Below are positions 1-8,462 of a stretch of DNA of 23,374 bases, in pieces. The notes below the pieces were generated by a model that was not told the DNA's origin, did no database searches, and was given only the letters and a program-made list of their open reading frames with translations. The position numbers were made by a program, and so were the translations under genes. The stretch covers positions 902,484 to 925,857 of the forward strand of contig BFEA01000597.1 of NCBI GenBank assembly GCA_003427395.1. Direction: 5' to 3'. The first letter of the stretch is position 1, and each line of letters opens with the position of its first letter. This DNA is from Chara braunii. Lineage: Eukaryota > Streptophyta > Charophyceae > Charales > Characeae.

Positions 1-116
1 GGGAGGGAGGGAGGGAGGGATGGAGCGAGGGAAGGAGGGAGGGAGACGAAGGGAGATATTGAGGGAAACGGAGGGAGGGAGCAAGGGAGAAAGGAAAGGA
101 GTGCGTGATAGAGGGA
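1..116. repeat. Purine-rich GGGA/GGGAG simple repeat at window edge
   Basis: The first bases are tandem GGGA/GGAG units that decay into an imperfect purine-rich tract. No convincing protein is encoded: the short ORF here is just Gly/Arg/Glu-rich repeat translation. The other end of the window is also a simple repeat (TTC), so both edges may be places where a short-read assembly stopped. Confidence 0.85.
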
Positions 117-630
117 GGGACATGCGCAGAGCAACAAAGCAGCAAATTCAGGGTCCTGTGCTCAAAGGTGTTCAGGCACACTTGCCGCAAATCAACCAGT
201 ATTTTCAGCCATGGCTGTCAGCATCCGCGGTCTGTTCACATGAAACTCGTTTACATTTTCATTATATGTGAGGAGGCACAACAGCTGGGACGTGCCGCAC
301 TTGCAGTTGGAGAGATGTGTGAGTGAGAAAAGTTGGCAGGCAAGGGGACAAAACATCACAGTCCAATCTTTGCGGCCACACCCTGATGAAGACACAATCT
401 GATTCCAAAGCATAAAACAAGTGTGATACCAAAGCACATCATCACCACAGGGACCAGATTCCTTGGGCTCATTACCACCTCTCTTGCTACAGCTGCCCCA
501 CACTCTCCTACAAGGTTCCCGACTGTGGGAATGGTCTCACACATCTGCCCCTGCTGCTTATTAGTCACAACGTCACTGCCTTCAATACATTGGAAAACGT
601 ACACAAAATTGATAAATCAAGGTTGTTAAC

Positions 631-675
631 CACTGACAATAGTTCAAACTATCAGTGATGGTAGTTCAAACTATC
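631..675. repeat. Doubled mini-hairpin motif
   Basis: TAGTTCAAACTATC occurs at 640-653 and again at 662-675. Each copy is self-complementary (ATAGTT and AACTAT, or five of those pairs, around CA). Flanking CACTGA (631-636) and TCAGTG (652-657) extend the first copy into a bulged stem. The function is unknown. Confidence 0.5.
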
Positions 676-1016
676 GGAAGGATTGACTACAGAAACTAGT
701 GCACCAAAAATGGGCAGAAGGCACAGTGAACTGAGCCGAAAAATGAATCAATTGCTGTAATAATAAGCTCTCAACAACCACAGCGACTGTGGGATTCTCA
801 AGCACTAATACTAAAAGGGCCTTTACCCGATTCAGACCCTGCCTGATGAATGCAGCATATTGGGGTCACTCGCCCAGAGCCCAACTCGTGAAAAGCAGAT
901 CAAGAGACATGTTCTCTGGGTCAAAAGTCACATCCTAACTAAAGTAAAAGACAATGTCAAAGGTCACAGTTGTGCCCCTGGACGAACAGATGCTGTATTC
1001 AATTGTGGGAGTCGCA

Positions 1017-1109
1017 TCTGTTCATCCAGGGGGTGTGCAGGTTATGTCTGTTCATACAAGAGATGTGTCTGTTTGTACAGTATGTGTGTCTGTTCAAGCA
1101 GTAGGTGTG
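1017..1109 (+). repeat. Degenerate 21-bp tandem repeat
   Basis: Units beginning TCTGTT occur at 1047, 1068 and 1089, exactly 21 bp apart, with a related unit at 1017. The common pattern is TCTGTTCA, then CAG, then GTGTG. The period is a multiple of three, so an overlapping ORF (954-1136) reads Ser-Val-rich heptads. No known protein family is suggested, so I treat it as a DNA repeat. Confidence 0.5.
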
Positions 1110-2513
1110 CCTTTTCAAAAGAAGTCAAAGAGATAAAGTCCCAGTCAAGATTCAAGTCAAAAGGAGAGTCTAGATACAGAATGAAAGTCCGAAAATAAGG
1201 CGTGAAGGCCGCAGCAGCAGTGACCCCTGAAGACAAGGGTCTGGGACACACTCCACAGAGGCTGGGACTGGGAAAGGACCCAAGACAGACTGAATTCAGA
1301 CCTCGCAAGGGGAGGCCAGCACTATAAAGAACGAGGCAGCCTCCCCACAAGGCAGATTCTCCATTGGCATTGATGCGTGGAAGTGCTGAGGCACTTGTGC
1401 GCTATAGTGCAGGGAGAGGTGCTGGCTGAAGGAGAGCTGCGCCAGAAGGAAGGAAAGCTGGGCGCCGGCTGCAGGGAAGCCATAGCTGCGCCAGCTTGTG
1501 TTAGTAGTAGTAGAAGGGTTAGTAGTAGGACTTCAGTGAGTAGCTTTCAGAGTAGATTCTCGTAGACAGGGAGTGTGCATGCATGGTGAGACAAGGGAAC
1601 CAGGACAAAGATGTTGAGAGAGAAGAAGGAGAGAGAGAAAATAGGTTATGACGTTGGATATGGTGGATACTTGCCTGTTGGCGCCATACTTGTGATCTGG
1701 GGCAGACGCTGGCTGAGCCATGCGCTGTGTGTATGATTGAACGAGGGAGAGACTTGTATTCTGTGGGCGCTGATACTCTTGTATAATGTGATTTCTGATA
1801 ATATAAGCTGCACTATCTGGTTCTCATCTCATCTCGACTTGGCTTTGTGTGAGGCTACTCAATCTGTGTGATAACACTTGTGCATGCGAAATGATACAGT
1901 CCAGCAAGTTGTGAACAGTCAGGTTCCTTGCAATACGCAGTCAGCTCTTAAAAACAAACAAACAAAAAACCTCTAAACAACAGTACGGAGAGAAAGAAAC
2001 TGCAGTCAAAGGTCAGAAGGCTCCCTGCACTCCAGCAAATAAAAGCCAAGCCCTCACTTTGGTAAAGATGACTCTCAATGCCATCAATACAATAGCAGCT
2101 GATGCATTACTGATTGATTGCCAGTCAATACAATAACAACTGACGATGATAGGATTTCAATCATACGTCGACAGCAGGATGCATTGGCGATGAATCCGAT
2201 GATATCTTAGGTAACAAATGCATACAATTACACAAGGTGGTGTTCTTGTCATGTGCCTCTTTTGGAGCCTATGCCACCACATATCATTGATGTCGAAAGT
2301 CGAAGTCATCTGCTTGTATCCCACGAGTCTCTAGGGCAGCGGCGCCTAAAGTCAACCACCACAGCAGCATGCCGTCACCTAGAGTCGATGAGGCATCTCC
2401 TAGAGTCCATGAGGCATCTTAAATTCAGAACAGCTCCATAAGCCTGCCCACAGCAGTCGCATCACCATCATTTATCAGGGGCAACAGAATCGCAAAGAGC
2501 AGTGACGAAGGGG

Positions 2514-2517
2514 TTGC
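2514..2517. repeat. Target-site duplication, left copy (TTGC)
   Basis: TTGC lies directly outside the TG end of the LTR at 2518 and is repeated directly outside the CA end of the other LTR at 11108-11111. A short direct repeat at both outer boundaries is what integrase-mediated insertion leaves. Four bases is at the short end for Ty3/gypsy, where about 5 is usual. Confidence 0.6.
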
Positions 2518-3610
2518 TGTAATGAACCCAAGTCAGGAATACGAATGTCAACAGTGCAAGTCCATATTATCGAACCGCTGATAGTTTTCAATAATCAAAT
2601 AGTATCCAAAAAGAGAGAGGTGAGATAATCATACATAGACGAAGAGGAAGGAGGGAGATAAGACAAAGGAGAGGAAGATACAATGCCCACTCCTTCTCCG
2701 GGCTCCTTCCTTGACCGCCACCTCACAATATCCAGTAATCTGAACACAGACCGAAGTCCTGTTACAATGTGCCACGTGGCACCCAATCAACCTCTCATCA
2801 GCGCTGGAGTCTCATTGACATGAAGATCCCAGGTACATATCCACAACCTCCTCACAGACCCGATCTCCTCCTGAACTGGCGATGAAACAACCTTGATATC
2901 TCCCTGAAGTGATGATAGAATAGAACAACAAGGCCGGTCCAACACGTGGCAGCAGCCACGTCAGCAGCAACACGTGGCAATGCCACATCAGCAAGCCTTG
3001 AAGACAGTAGCCAGCCCGTCAGCGCACCAGCCAGCAGCGTGTTGCTGCTATCTCGCTAATGCCAGCGTAATGCCAGCATCCATCGGCATCGCAGCATCCA
3101 GCCAGCGACGTGTCGTCAACGCGTAGAGCAGCGCCAACGCAAGACAAAAAGAATGAATGTCAAAGCCAGAGAGTCCATGCTTATGTAGCGTTGACTCGGG
3201 GTCTGGACCCCGGCTGCTGCAGACTCCAGCCGTCCAGATCTTGACATGCTTATGTAGCGTTGACTCGGGGTCTGGACCCCGACTGCTGCAGACTCCAGCC
3301 GTCCAGATCTTGACACCGGGCAGGGCATGGATCAATCTGAAACTGTATCCTCTTCGGCTTGGATGCATGTCTTGGTACCTGCGCACAACAAGTGGATGTA
3401 TCCAACCAAGGGCCTGGCGTGGTACCTTTGACTTGACAGTTGACTTCGACTCTTGAATTTCCTGATCTTAGCACTTGGTCCCACAGCCACGTGCAGCCTT
3501 CTCAGTTCTGGCCATGTGTTGGTCACACAGCCCAGCGCAGACCAATTCTGGTCTGCGTGGCCTGGGGCCGAGTTCTGGGCCCCGGGCTACTTCTGAACAG
3601 GGTTACTACA
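2518..3610 (-). repeat. 3' LTR of element 1
   Basis: On the plus strand it runs from TGTAATGAACCC to GGGTTACTACA, so the ends form an imperfect inverted repeat with canonical TG/CA termini. It matches 10069-11107 along its length, with scattered substitutions and two length differences. This copy carries an extra 69-bp tandem unit (3177-3314) and lacks about 17 bp present in the other LTR near 10497-10515. It contains ACGT motifs, including a 14-bp palindrome GTGCCACGTGGCAC at 2769-2782 and CCACGTCAGC at 2956-2965. A weak TATA-like stretch (CTACATAAGC in sense) lies at the edge of the duplicated unit. Confidence 0.92.
3177..3314. repeat. 69-bp tandem duplication inside the 3' LTR
   Basis: Two head-to-tail 69-bp units (3177-3245 and 3246-3314) differ by a single base. 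The 5' LTR has only one unit. Each unit contains a GGGGTC/GACCCC hairpin core. Because LTRs are identical at insertion, the duplication most likely arose after integration. Confidence 0.9.
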
Positions 3611-3623
3611 TTCCTGCCGTCCC
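3611..3623 (-). other. Polypurine tract (PPT) of element 1
   Basis: In sense orientation GGGACGGCAGGAA abuts the TG start of the 3' LTR. A purine-rich tract at this place primes plus-strand DNA synthesis in LTR retrotransposons. Its two internal C residues make it imperfect. Confidence 0.65.
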
Positions 3624-3649
3624 GTTTTCGAGTTCCACCGCAGAAACAA

Positions 3650-3742
3650 TTAAGACTTTAACCCTCGTTCATAAGCAGCAACGATGTCAAGAGCAGTCTC
3701 AAGTAGTTCCTTCTTGTTGAACCATCGGTCCTCTGATGGTTG
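3650..3742 (-). pseudogene. Chromodomain C-terminal tail cut off by an in-frame TAA
   Basis: Directly after the TAA at 3743-3745 the same reading frame stays open to another TAA at 3650-3652. It encodes about 30 residues including PSEDRWFN and LDIVAAYE. That is the expected second half of a chromodomain, where an acidic/Trp segment is followed by the C-terminal helix. The first half (EVDRIIEH ... QFKVRF) ends the upstream ORF. A single nonsense codon therefore splits the domain that, in chromoviruses, guides integrase to chromatin. I infer a point mutation or assembly error, not a natural terminus. Confidence 0.75.
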
Positions 3743-5704
3743 TTAAGATTTGAAACGTACCTTGAACTGCTTCTGAGGACGTCCGCGTGCTCCTGTAGAA
3801 AAGAACCCGTGTTCTATGATTCTGTCGACTTCATAGCTTCCTTCCATTGATGGTGGAATCATAGAGGGTCTGTTAGGAAAATCATTTCCTTCTACATAAG
3901 GCAATAGTTTGGACGCATGAAAGACAGGATAAGTCTTAAGATGAGGGGGAATATCAATGCGATAAGACGGTCCCTCAGCATCCCCAATGACTTTGAGAAC
4001 TTCCCAGGGTCCAAAATAGACAGGCAGGAGTTTCTGAGACACATCTTCTTCTAGTGAGAACTCTTTAGACTTGACCCAAACTAAATCACCTACCTTAAAT
4101 GTCGATGGCCGACGATGCTTATTAGCTTGGTCTATCATTTGTTCTTGAGTTTTTTTTAGGTTCTCTTTCACTTTCTTAATGTCTTCTTGAAACAATATTG
4201 CATATTCACGAGTCTCTGGCGGTAACCTGAGAAATTGGTCCTGTGTTAATACATCAATGGGACGCCTCGGTTTCCACCCCGTGTGCAGTGCATTAGGTGT
4301 ACGTCCAGTTGCAGTATGAACACTGCTATTATATGCACTGGCTATTTTGGGTAAGTTCTCGTCCCAATCGATCTGATCGGGTCTTACGTACATACGCAAG
4401 AGCTGTTGGCACAAGCGGTTCATCTGCTCACTTTGCCCATTCGTTTCACGGTGTCGCCCTGACGACATGGTCAAACGAGTACCGTATGCCTCCATCAGCT
4501 TTTGCCCTGGCATACTTGTGAATCTCGCATCTCGATCAGACACAATAGATAAGGGAAACCCATATTCAGTCACCCATCGCATCTGAAATTTCTGAATCAC
4601 AAGTTCAGTCCGTGCTTCAGCTGGTAAGGGAACAAACATAGCATACTTAGAGAAACGGTCAACAATAACCATCACTTGACTATTGCCATTGCGGCTCTTT
4701 GTGAGACTCATGAAGTCCATTGAGATAGACTCACCTGGTTCACTCGAAATTGGTAATGGTCTCAGTAGACCAAGAGGGTTCTCGTGTGAAGGTTTGTTTC
4801 TCTGGCACACCAGACATGTACGAACGTAGGTTAGTACATCTTCCTTCAGTCCCTTCCACTCGAAGCGTTCTCTGACCTCAGCGTAAGTTTTTTTGAACCC
4901 AAAGTACCCCTCAAAGTCGTGACATTCTCCAATCACCAGACTTTTAATCTCTTCTTTGTGAGGGATACAGAGTCTTTGTTCAGTTTGGTCAATCAAGAAA
5001 AGCAAATCATCGGCTATTTTGTAGTTGGGAAGTAGAGATGGGTCTTTGACAATAGTGTCAAGGATAGGCTTCCAGATAGGATCACTAGCATACCCTTGGC
5101 GAATCTTTTCCTTCAAATCACTCCCTACATCCAAATAAGAGACAATAGTCCTGAAGAAGTCACTTCGCCTGGACAATGCATCTGCAACCACGTTAGACTT
5201 TCCTTTGATTGTTTTCAGTTCAAAGTCAAAGGTATCAAGAAAAGCAGACCATCGTACCAGTTTGTCAGAGAGCTTAGGTTGTGTCTTTATCCACTGCAAA
5301 GTAGAGTGGTCTGAGTACACAATGAAGTGCCTCTCTAAAAAGTAGTGCTTCCAGGTTTTCAAAGCACAGACCAAGGCATATAATTCCCTTTCATATGCGG
5401 AGTTGGCAACTTTTTCATTGGGCAAACGGGCAGACATAAATTCGACTGGTCTGTAACCTTTGCCATCGTCCTGTTGAAGGACTGCGCCAATTCCATACTG
5501 ACTTGCGTCAGTTGTAACAGTAAAAGGAAGAGATGGGTCAGCAAATTTCAGAACAGGATAGTGGGTCAATGCATACTTTAGTTTCTTAAATGCAGACTCA
5601 CAATCCTTATCCCACAACCATACAGTTCCTTTCTTTAGCAATTTCCTCATTGGTGCGGCGATCAGTGAGAAGTTTCTAACAAACTTCCTACAGTAACTTG
5701 CCAA
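3743..5704 (-). CDS. pol: Pol C-terminal part of element 1: RNase H, integrase, GPY/F module, partial chromodomain
   Basis: A 653-residue ORF that starts inside pol. Residues 1-50 are the RT connection. RNase H follows with its four acidic residues (TTDASQYG, RELYALV, SDHSTLQW, VVADALSR). The integrase zinc finger keeps CLVC, but the second histidine is Tyr (CHDFEGYFG). The catalytic core shows D in SMDF, D in IVSDRD and E in NGQSE, the latter two separated by exactly 35 residues. The GPY/F module reads VYFGPWEVLKVIG, and the chromodomain begins at EVDRII. The frame is open upstream of the first Met to a TGA at 5747-5749, where Trp is usual. The first Met is therefore not a true start, because this segment is made as part of a polyprotein. 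Confidence 0.92.
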   Translation of the reverse strand: MASYCRKFVRNFSLIAAPMRKLLKKGTVWLWDKDCESAFKKLKYALTHYPVLKFADPSLPFTVTTDASQYGIGAVLQQDDGKGYRPVEFMSARLPNEKVANSAYERELYALVCALKTWKHYFLERHFIVYSDHSTLQWIKTQPKLSDKLVRWSAFLDTFDFELKTIKGKSNVVADALSRRSDFFRTIVSYLDVGSDLKEKIRQGYASDPIWKPILDTIVKDPSLLPNYKIADDLLFLIDQTEQRLCIPHKEEIKSLVIGECHDFEGYFGFKKTYAEVRERFEWKGLKEDVLTYVRTCLVCQRNKPSHENPLGLLRPLPISSEPGESISMDFMSLTKSRNGNSQVMVIVDRFSKYAMFVPLPAEARTELVIQKFQMRWVTEYGFPLSIVSDRDARFTSMPGQKLMEAYGTRLTMSSGRHRETNGQSEQMNRLCQQLLRMYVRPDQIDWDENLPKIASAYNSSVHTATGRTPNALHTGWKPRRPIDVLTQDQFLRLPPETREYAILFQEDIKKVKENLKKTQEQMIDQANKHRRPSTFKVGDLVWVKSKEFSLEEDVSQKLLPVYFGPWEVLKVIGDAEGPSYRIDIPPHLKTYPVFHASKLLPYVEGNDFPNRPSMIPPSMEGSYEVDRIIEHGFFSTGARGRPQKQFKVRFKS

Positions 5705-5784
5705 ACCAAGAAAAGAGCGTAATTCGGTGATAGACTTAGGTTGCGGTCAATCTCTAATTGCCGATATTTTCTTTTCCTCAGGCC

Positions 5785-6354
5785 TTAGACCATCTTCGGG
5801 TTCAGTTTGAAGTTACCTTCGCCCAACTTCCCCAATACAAGACGTAGGTGTTTCTCATGATCTTCTAGTGTTTTACTATACACTAGAATGTCATCAAGAT
5901 ACACAATGACGAACTGGTCCAACCATTGACGGAATAATTCATTCATGGACCTTTGGAAGGTTGCTGGGGCATTTGTCAGTCCAAAAGGCATTACCACGAA
6001 CTCGTAGTGACCATACCTTGTTCGGAAAGCAGTCTTGTGTTGATCTGCGGGATCCACCTCGATCTGGTTGTATCCAAACTTTAGATCAATCTTGCTAAAA
6101 AAGTCGTCAATACGCGGTAGGGGTTCGACATTTTTGACAGTGACAGAGTTCAGCCCTCTATAATCAATGCAAAGACGTAACTCACCTTCCTTTTTAGGCA
6201 CGAACAAGACAGGAGCGCCATAAGGAGAAGAGCTAGGGCGAATCCATCCTTTCTCAGTTAAGTCCTGGAGTTGTTTCCTCAGTTCCTCAAGTTCCCTAGG
6301 AAACATTCTATAAAATAGGGCCCTTGGGAGTCTTACTGCGAGGAATAATCTCAA
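5785..6354 (-). CDS. pol: Reverse transcriptase fragment of element 1
   Basis: A 189-residue ORF holding the RT palm and fingers: [59 protein letters not shown] and the catalytic YLDD box (5890-5901). About the first 15 residues are out-of-frame translation; the true frame joins at an A/T run (6312-6315). The ORF ends abruptly just after LNPK, where relatives, including element 2, carry roughly 20 more residues ending in a YLG motif before a GLxPE segment. That segment resumes at about 5790 in another frame, so about 60 bp appear to be deleted. RT activity from this copy is unlikely. Confidence 0.9.
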   Translation of the reverse strand: MRLFLAVRLPRALFYRMFPRELEELRKQLQDLTEKGWIRPSSSPYGAPVLFVPKKEGELRLCIDYRGLNSVTVKNVEPLPRIDDFFSKIDLKFGYNQIEVDPADQHKTAFRTRYGHYEFVVMPFGLTNAPATFQRSMNELFRQWLDQFVIVYLDDILVYSKTLEDHEKHLRLVLGKLGEGNFKLNPKMV

Positions 6355-6407
6355 TGGTGTGCTTTATGGCACGCTCAGTCGTTCCTGTTGGTTCAATTAA
6401 TAGATCT

Positions 6408-7319
6408 TTATACTCGTCTATGAGTTTTTTCAATCGAAGGTGGATAGGAAGTAGAGGACTCGCCAACTTGCTTCACTAGGACAACCATTACTTCCTGTTC
6501 CAGTTTCTTCTTTGAGACCATCGAACGAAAGGCTGGGTAACTCATGCAACAAAAAGACAAACTTGAGTCAGAGCCAGACTTATGATACAATTTGATGGCT
6601 TTCAGTTTTGATTGTGCGTCCCGCAATTGCACAACCTTATCTTTGAACTTGATGTATAGGATGGCTGCCTCGTGCCAATCCATCCCCAGAATCATGTCAA
6701 ACGGTAAGTTCTTCTCAACTAGAAAAGAAATTTGATGCATCATCTTCTTTCCGTCCCTCGTACGGAAGCGACACTTCACACGATCAACATATTGTGAGAC
6801 GGTGATCGTGCTTTTGTCTGCCAGGATAGACGTGATAGGTCGAGACAAGTTTTTTACCTTCATTCTGAGATGCAATTTGCGGATTGCTTTCTCGGATATG
6901 TAGGATCGCGTAGATCTTGAGTCTAATAGTGCACCCGCGCGTACGTGTGCGATTTCTACATCCGCGAGTAAAAGTTCACCCTTAGACTTTGATTTCTTTG
7001 CCCACGAGCTTCGTAATGCCAGCAATTTGTTACCAAGCTCGTCAAGGGAGTCGTCCAGAGAGACGGTACATAAGACAGGTTCAGGGTGTTCTGGACGATG
7101 GGCTGGAGAAGATACATCCTCTGCCATGCGAGTCGAAGGGTTGAAAGGGTTAGTAGGCGCCTTACCTTTCTCATCATCTAAACCCTTCAACTCAGTAGGA
7201 GCAGATGCTACTCCTACTGGCGGCTCGCTTTTGGGTTCCGGATTAACGGGCACCATGCAATCACATGCCCCGCAGTTCCACATTTTAGGCACTGCGCATC
7301 GTCCATCCGTTCTTGCCAA
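6408..7319 (-). CDS. pol: Protease region of element 1 pol
   Basis: A 303-residue ORF in the -1 frame relative to the end of gag, overlapping it over 7214-7319. An acidic/Pro linker is followed by a retropepsin-like domain: ALLDSRSTRSYIS at the active site and FDMILGMDWH near the C-terminus. The active-site triad normally reads DSG or DTG. Here the Gly codon is AGA (6915-6917), giving DSR, which should abolish activity. The frame is lost at an A6 run (6425-6430 on the plus strand). A +1 slip there leads into the conserved pol segment before RT, so the last 10 or so residues of the ORF are probably spurious. Confidence 0.88.
   Translation of the reverse strand: MARTDGRCAVPKMWNCGACDCMVPVNPEPKSEPPVGVASAPTELKGLDDEKGKAPTNPFNPSTRMAEDVSSPAHRPEHPEPVLCTVSLDDSLDELGNKLLALRSSWAKKSKSKGELLLADVEIAHVRAGALLDSRSTRSYISEKAIRKLHLRMKVKNLSRPITSILADKSTITVSQYVDRVKCRFRTRDGKKMMHQISFLVEKNLPFDMILGMDWHEAAILYIKFKDKVVQLRDAQSKLKAIKLYHKSGSDSSLSFCCMSYPAFRSMVSKKKLEQEVMVVLVKQVGESSTSYPPSIEKTHRRV
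7193..7235 (-). promoter_or_regulatory. Candidate -1 programmed ribosomal frameshift signal at gag/pro (element 1)
   Basis: In sense orientation a slippery heptamer C CCA AAA (7229-7235) lies in the gag frame. A 9-nt spacer (7220-7228) follows, then a perfect 9-bp stem (CAGTAGGAG at 7211-7219 with CTCCTACTG at 7193-7201) closing a 9-nt loop. The gag stop TAG (7214-7216) lies inside the 5' arm. The protease ORF is in exactly the -1 frame. Heptamer, spacing and stem fit the known X XXY YYZ plus downstream-structure rule for -1 frameshifting. Function is inferred, not shown. Confidence 0.65.
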
Positions 7320-8092
7320 GTCTTTTGGTACATATCCATCTTCTCCGAGGGCTTCCCGACCGCAATGCTGGGATGCTTCGGGAACGAGCGCGGTCTCCTT
7401 TTTTTTCCTGGCGGTCGTGGTCCTCCCTTATTGACCATGGAAGCAGTGACGTCCCCCTTTCCGGACTCACTGCTGCTCGTTACACCCTCGGCCTCCAACG
7501 ACCACTTCTCCACAGTATCGTCGTCTTTGAGGGTGTGATCCTGACGCTTTTGGTGCCAGAGTACTCGCTTGCCTGCACCTGCACCACCACCATACTTCAC
7601 AACAGATGCATACATGTTTTTAACCTGAGATGTCATTTGCTCTCTTTGGAGAGCCAAATCACGGAACTGCCTATAATTATATTTGCCAGATTTTGAATCT
7701 GCCACGAGCTGTCCCCGGATGGGCTCGGGCAGAGCACGGGAGTATANGTACAAGACTTGGTTGTCTTGCANGTTCAATNCTGGAACCTGCAGCAACCGGT
7801 CAACCTCCCGAGACAGGGCTTCCACCAAGGTCCAATGTTTCTGACCAATGGTTGTGAGCTGGTCGAAGGCCTTATCAGTCGTGGTCTTGTCCAAGAAGCG
7901 TTCCTTGATCTTTCCAAGGAACTGCTTCAGCGTCATTGTCCCAGCCCAGTCCCCAATGGCATCGAACCCAGCTGCGTTGGCTTCGACCAAAACCCATTCC
8001 TTAGCCTCCCCCCCTAAGCAAGGAGTAGAGAAAGCCACCTGGGATTCGGGCTCAACAGGTGCCGTACCACAATATGTCTGAATCTCAGCAAT
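7214..8092 (-). CDS. gag: Gag of element 1, capsid and CCHC zinc knuckle
   Basis: The frame is open from just after a TAG at 8093-8095 to the gag stop at 7214. The capsid-type Retrotrans_gag region includes IAEIQTYCGTAP, AKEWVLVEA, FLGKIKERFLDKT and FRDLALQREQMTSQV. A nucleic-acid-binding knuckle follows, CLKCGTAGHVIAWC, which fits CX2CX4HX4C. Gag packages the RNA into virus-like particles. The first ATG of this frame (8038) is internal, so it is not a true start. Three N bases (7747, 7771, 7779) leave three residues undetermined. The end overlaps protease in the -1 frame. Confidence 0.88.
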   Translation of the reverse strand: MAEIQTYCGTAPVEPESQVAFSTPCLGGEAKEWVLVEANAAGFDAIGDWAGTMTLKQFLGKIKERFLDKTTTDKAFDQLTTIGQKHWTLVEALSREVDRLLQVPXLNXQDNQVLYXYSRALPEPIRGQLVADSKSGKYNYRQFRDLALQREQMTSQVKNMYASVVKYGGGAGAGKRVLWHQKRQDHTLKDDDTVEKWSLEAEGVTSSSESGKGDVTASMVNKGGPRPPGKKRRPRSFPKHPSIAVGKPSEKMDMYQKTWQERMDDAQCLKCGTAGHVIAWCPLIRNPKASRQ

Positions 8093-8455
8093 CTATAATA
8101 GCAAATTTTCGTCCTTCTTATTGCAGAACGTGAAAGGCAGTTTCATTTTAACTTTGTCCTTCTTTTTTGGTTTCTCCGGTTGTGCAGGGCCTTCTTTCTT
8201 TCTGTGTGGAGAACCCGGCGGACTCGACGGTTCCCCTTTCTTTTCTTCAGTTTTCTTCTCTTTCGGTGTCTGCGTTTCTATCCTGAGAGACTTCATCGCA
8301 TCTCCCATCAGTTTCTTGGGTTTCTCTTCCTTCTCTTGCTCAACCACGTTGTTCTTTCCTTTGACCAGATTCGTGACAGTCTGTAGACCTGCGGTAAGCT
8401 CATCAAGTCGAGATAATTCACAAGTTGATTCCAAGAAACGGTCTGTTCTTCCCAT
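8093..8455 (-). pseudogene. gag: Gag of element 1, middle segment ending in a premature TAG
   Basis: This segment is in the same frame as the capsid and reads directly into it through one TAG (8093-8095). It has a short coiled-coil-like start (CELSRLDELTAGLQTVTNLV), then a Lys/Glu/Pro-rich low-complexity stretch, then KLPFTF, which normally opens the capsid. The codon replaced by TAG stands where a Trp is usual in such gag proteins (before IAEIQTYC), consistent with TGG to TAG. The 8455 ATG lies just after a frame change from the N-terminal segment and is probably not a true start. Confidence 0.75.
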
Positions 8456-8462
8456 TCAGTTA

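Larger units (their letters stand above)
117..2517. other. Anonymous region without a recognisable gene
   Basis: Only short ORFs of roughly 60-110 codons occur, overlapping on both strands, and none shows a domain I recognise. The stretch holds a doubled small hairpin near 639-675 and a 21-bp tandem repeat near 1047-1109. Its right end is the insertion point of element 1. It may be decayed transposon or ordinary intergenic DNA; the sequence does not decide. Confidence 0.5.

Noticed and set aside
624-1876. Possible LTR running from TGTTAACC to GATAACA
   Set aside because: The ends form only a 5-bp TG/CA-type inverted repeat, the flanks show no target duplication (AAGGT versus CTTGT), no PBS follows and no second copy is present.
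5785-5790. Second programmed frameshift between RT and RNase H of element 1
   Set aside because: The frame change coincides with a deletion of conserved residues, so it is damage rather than recoding.
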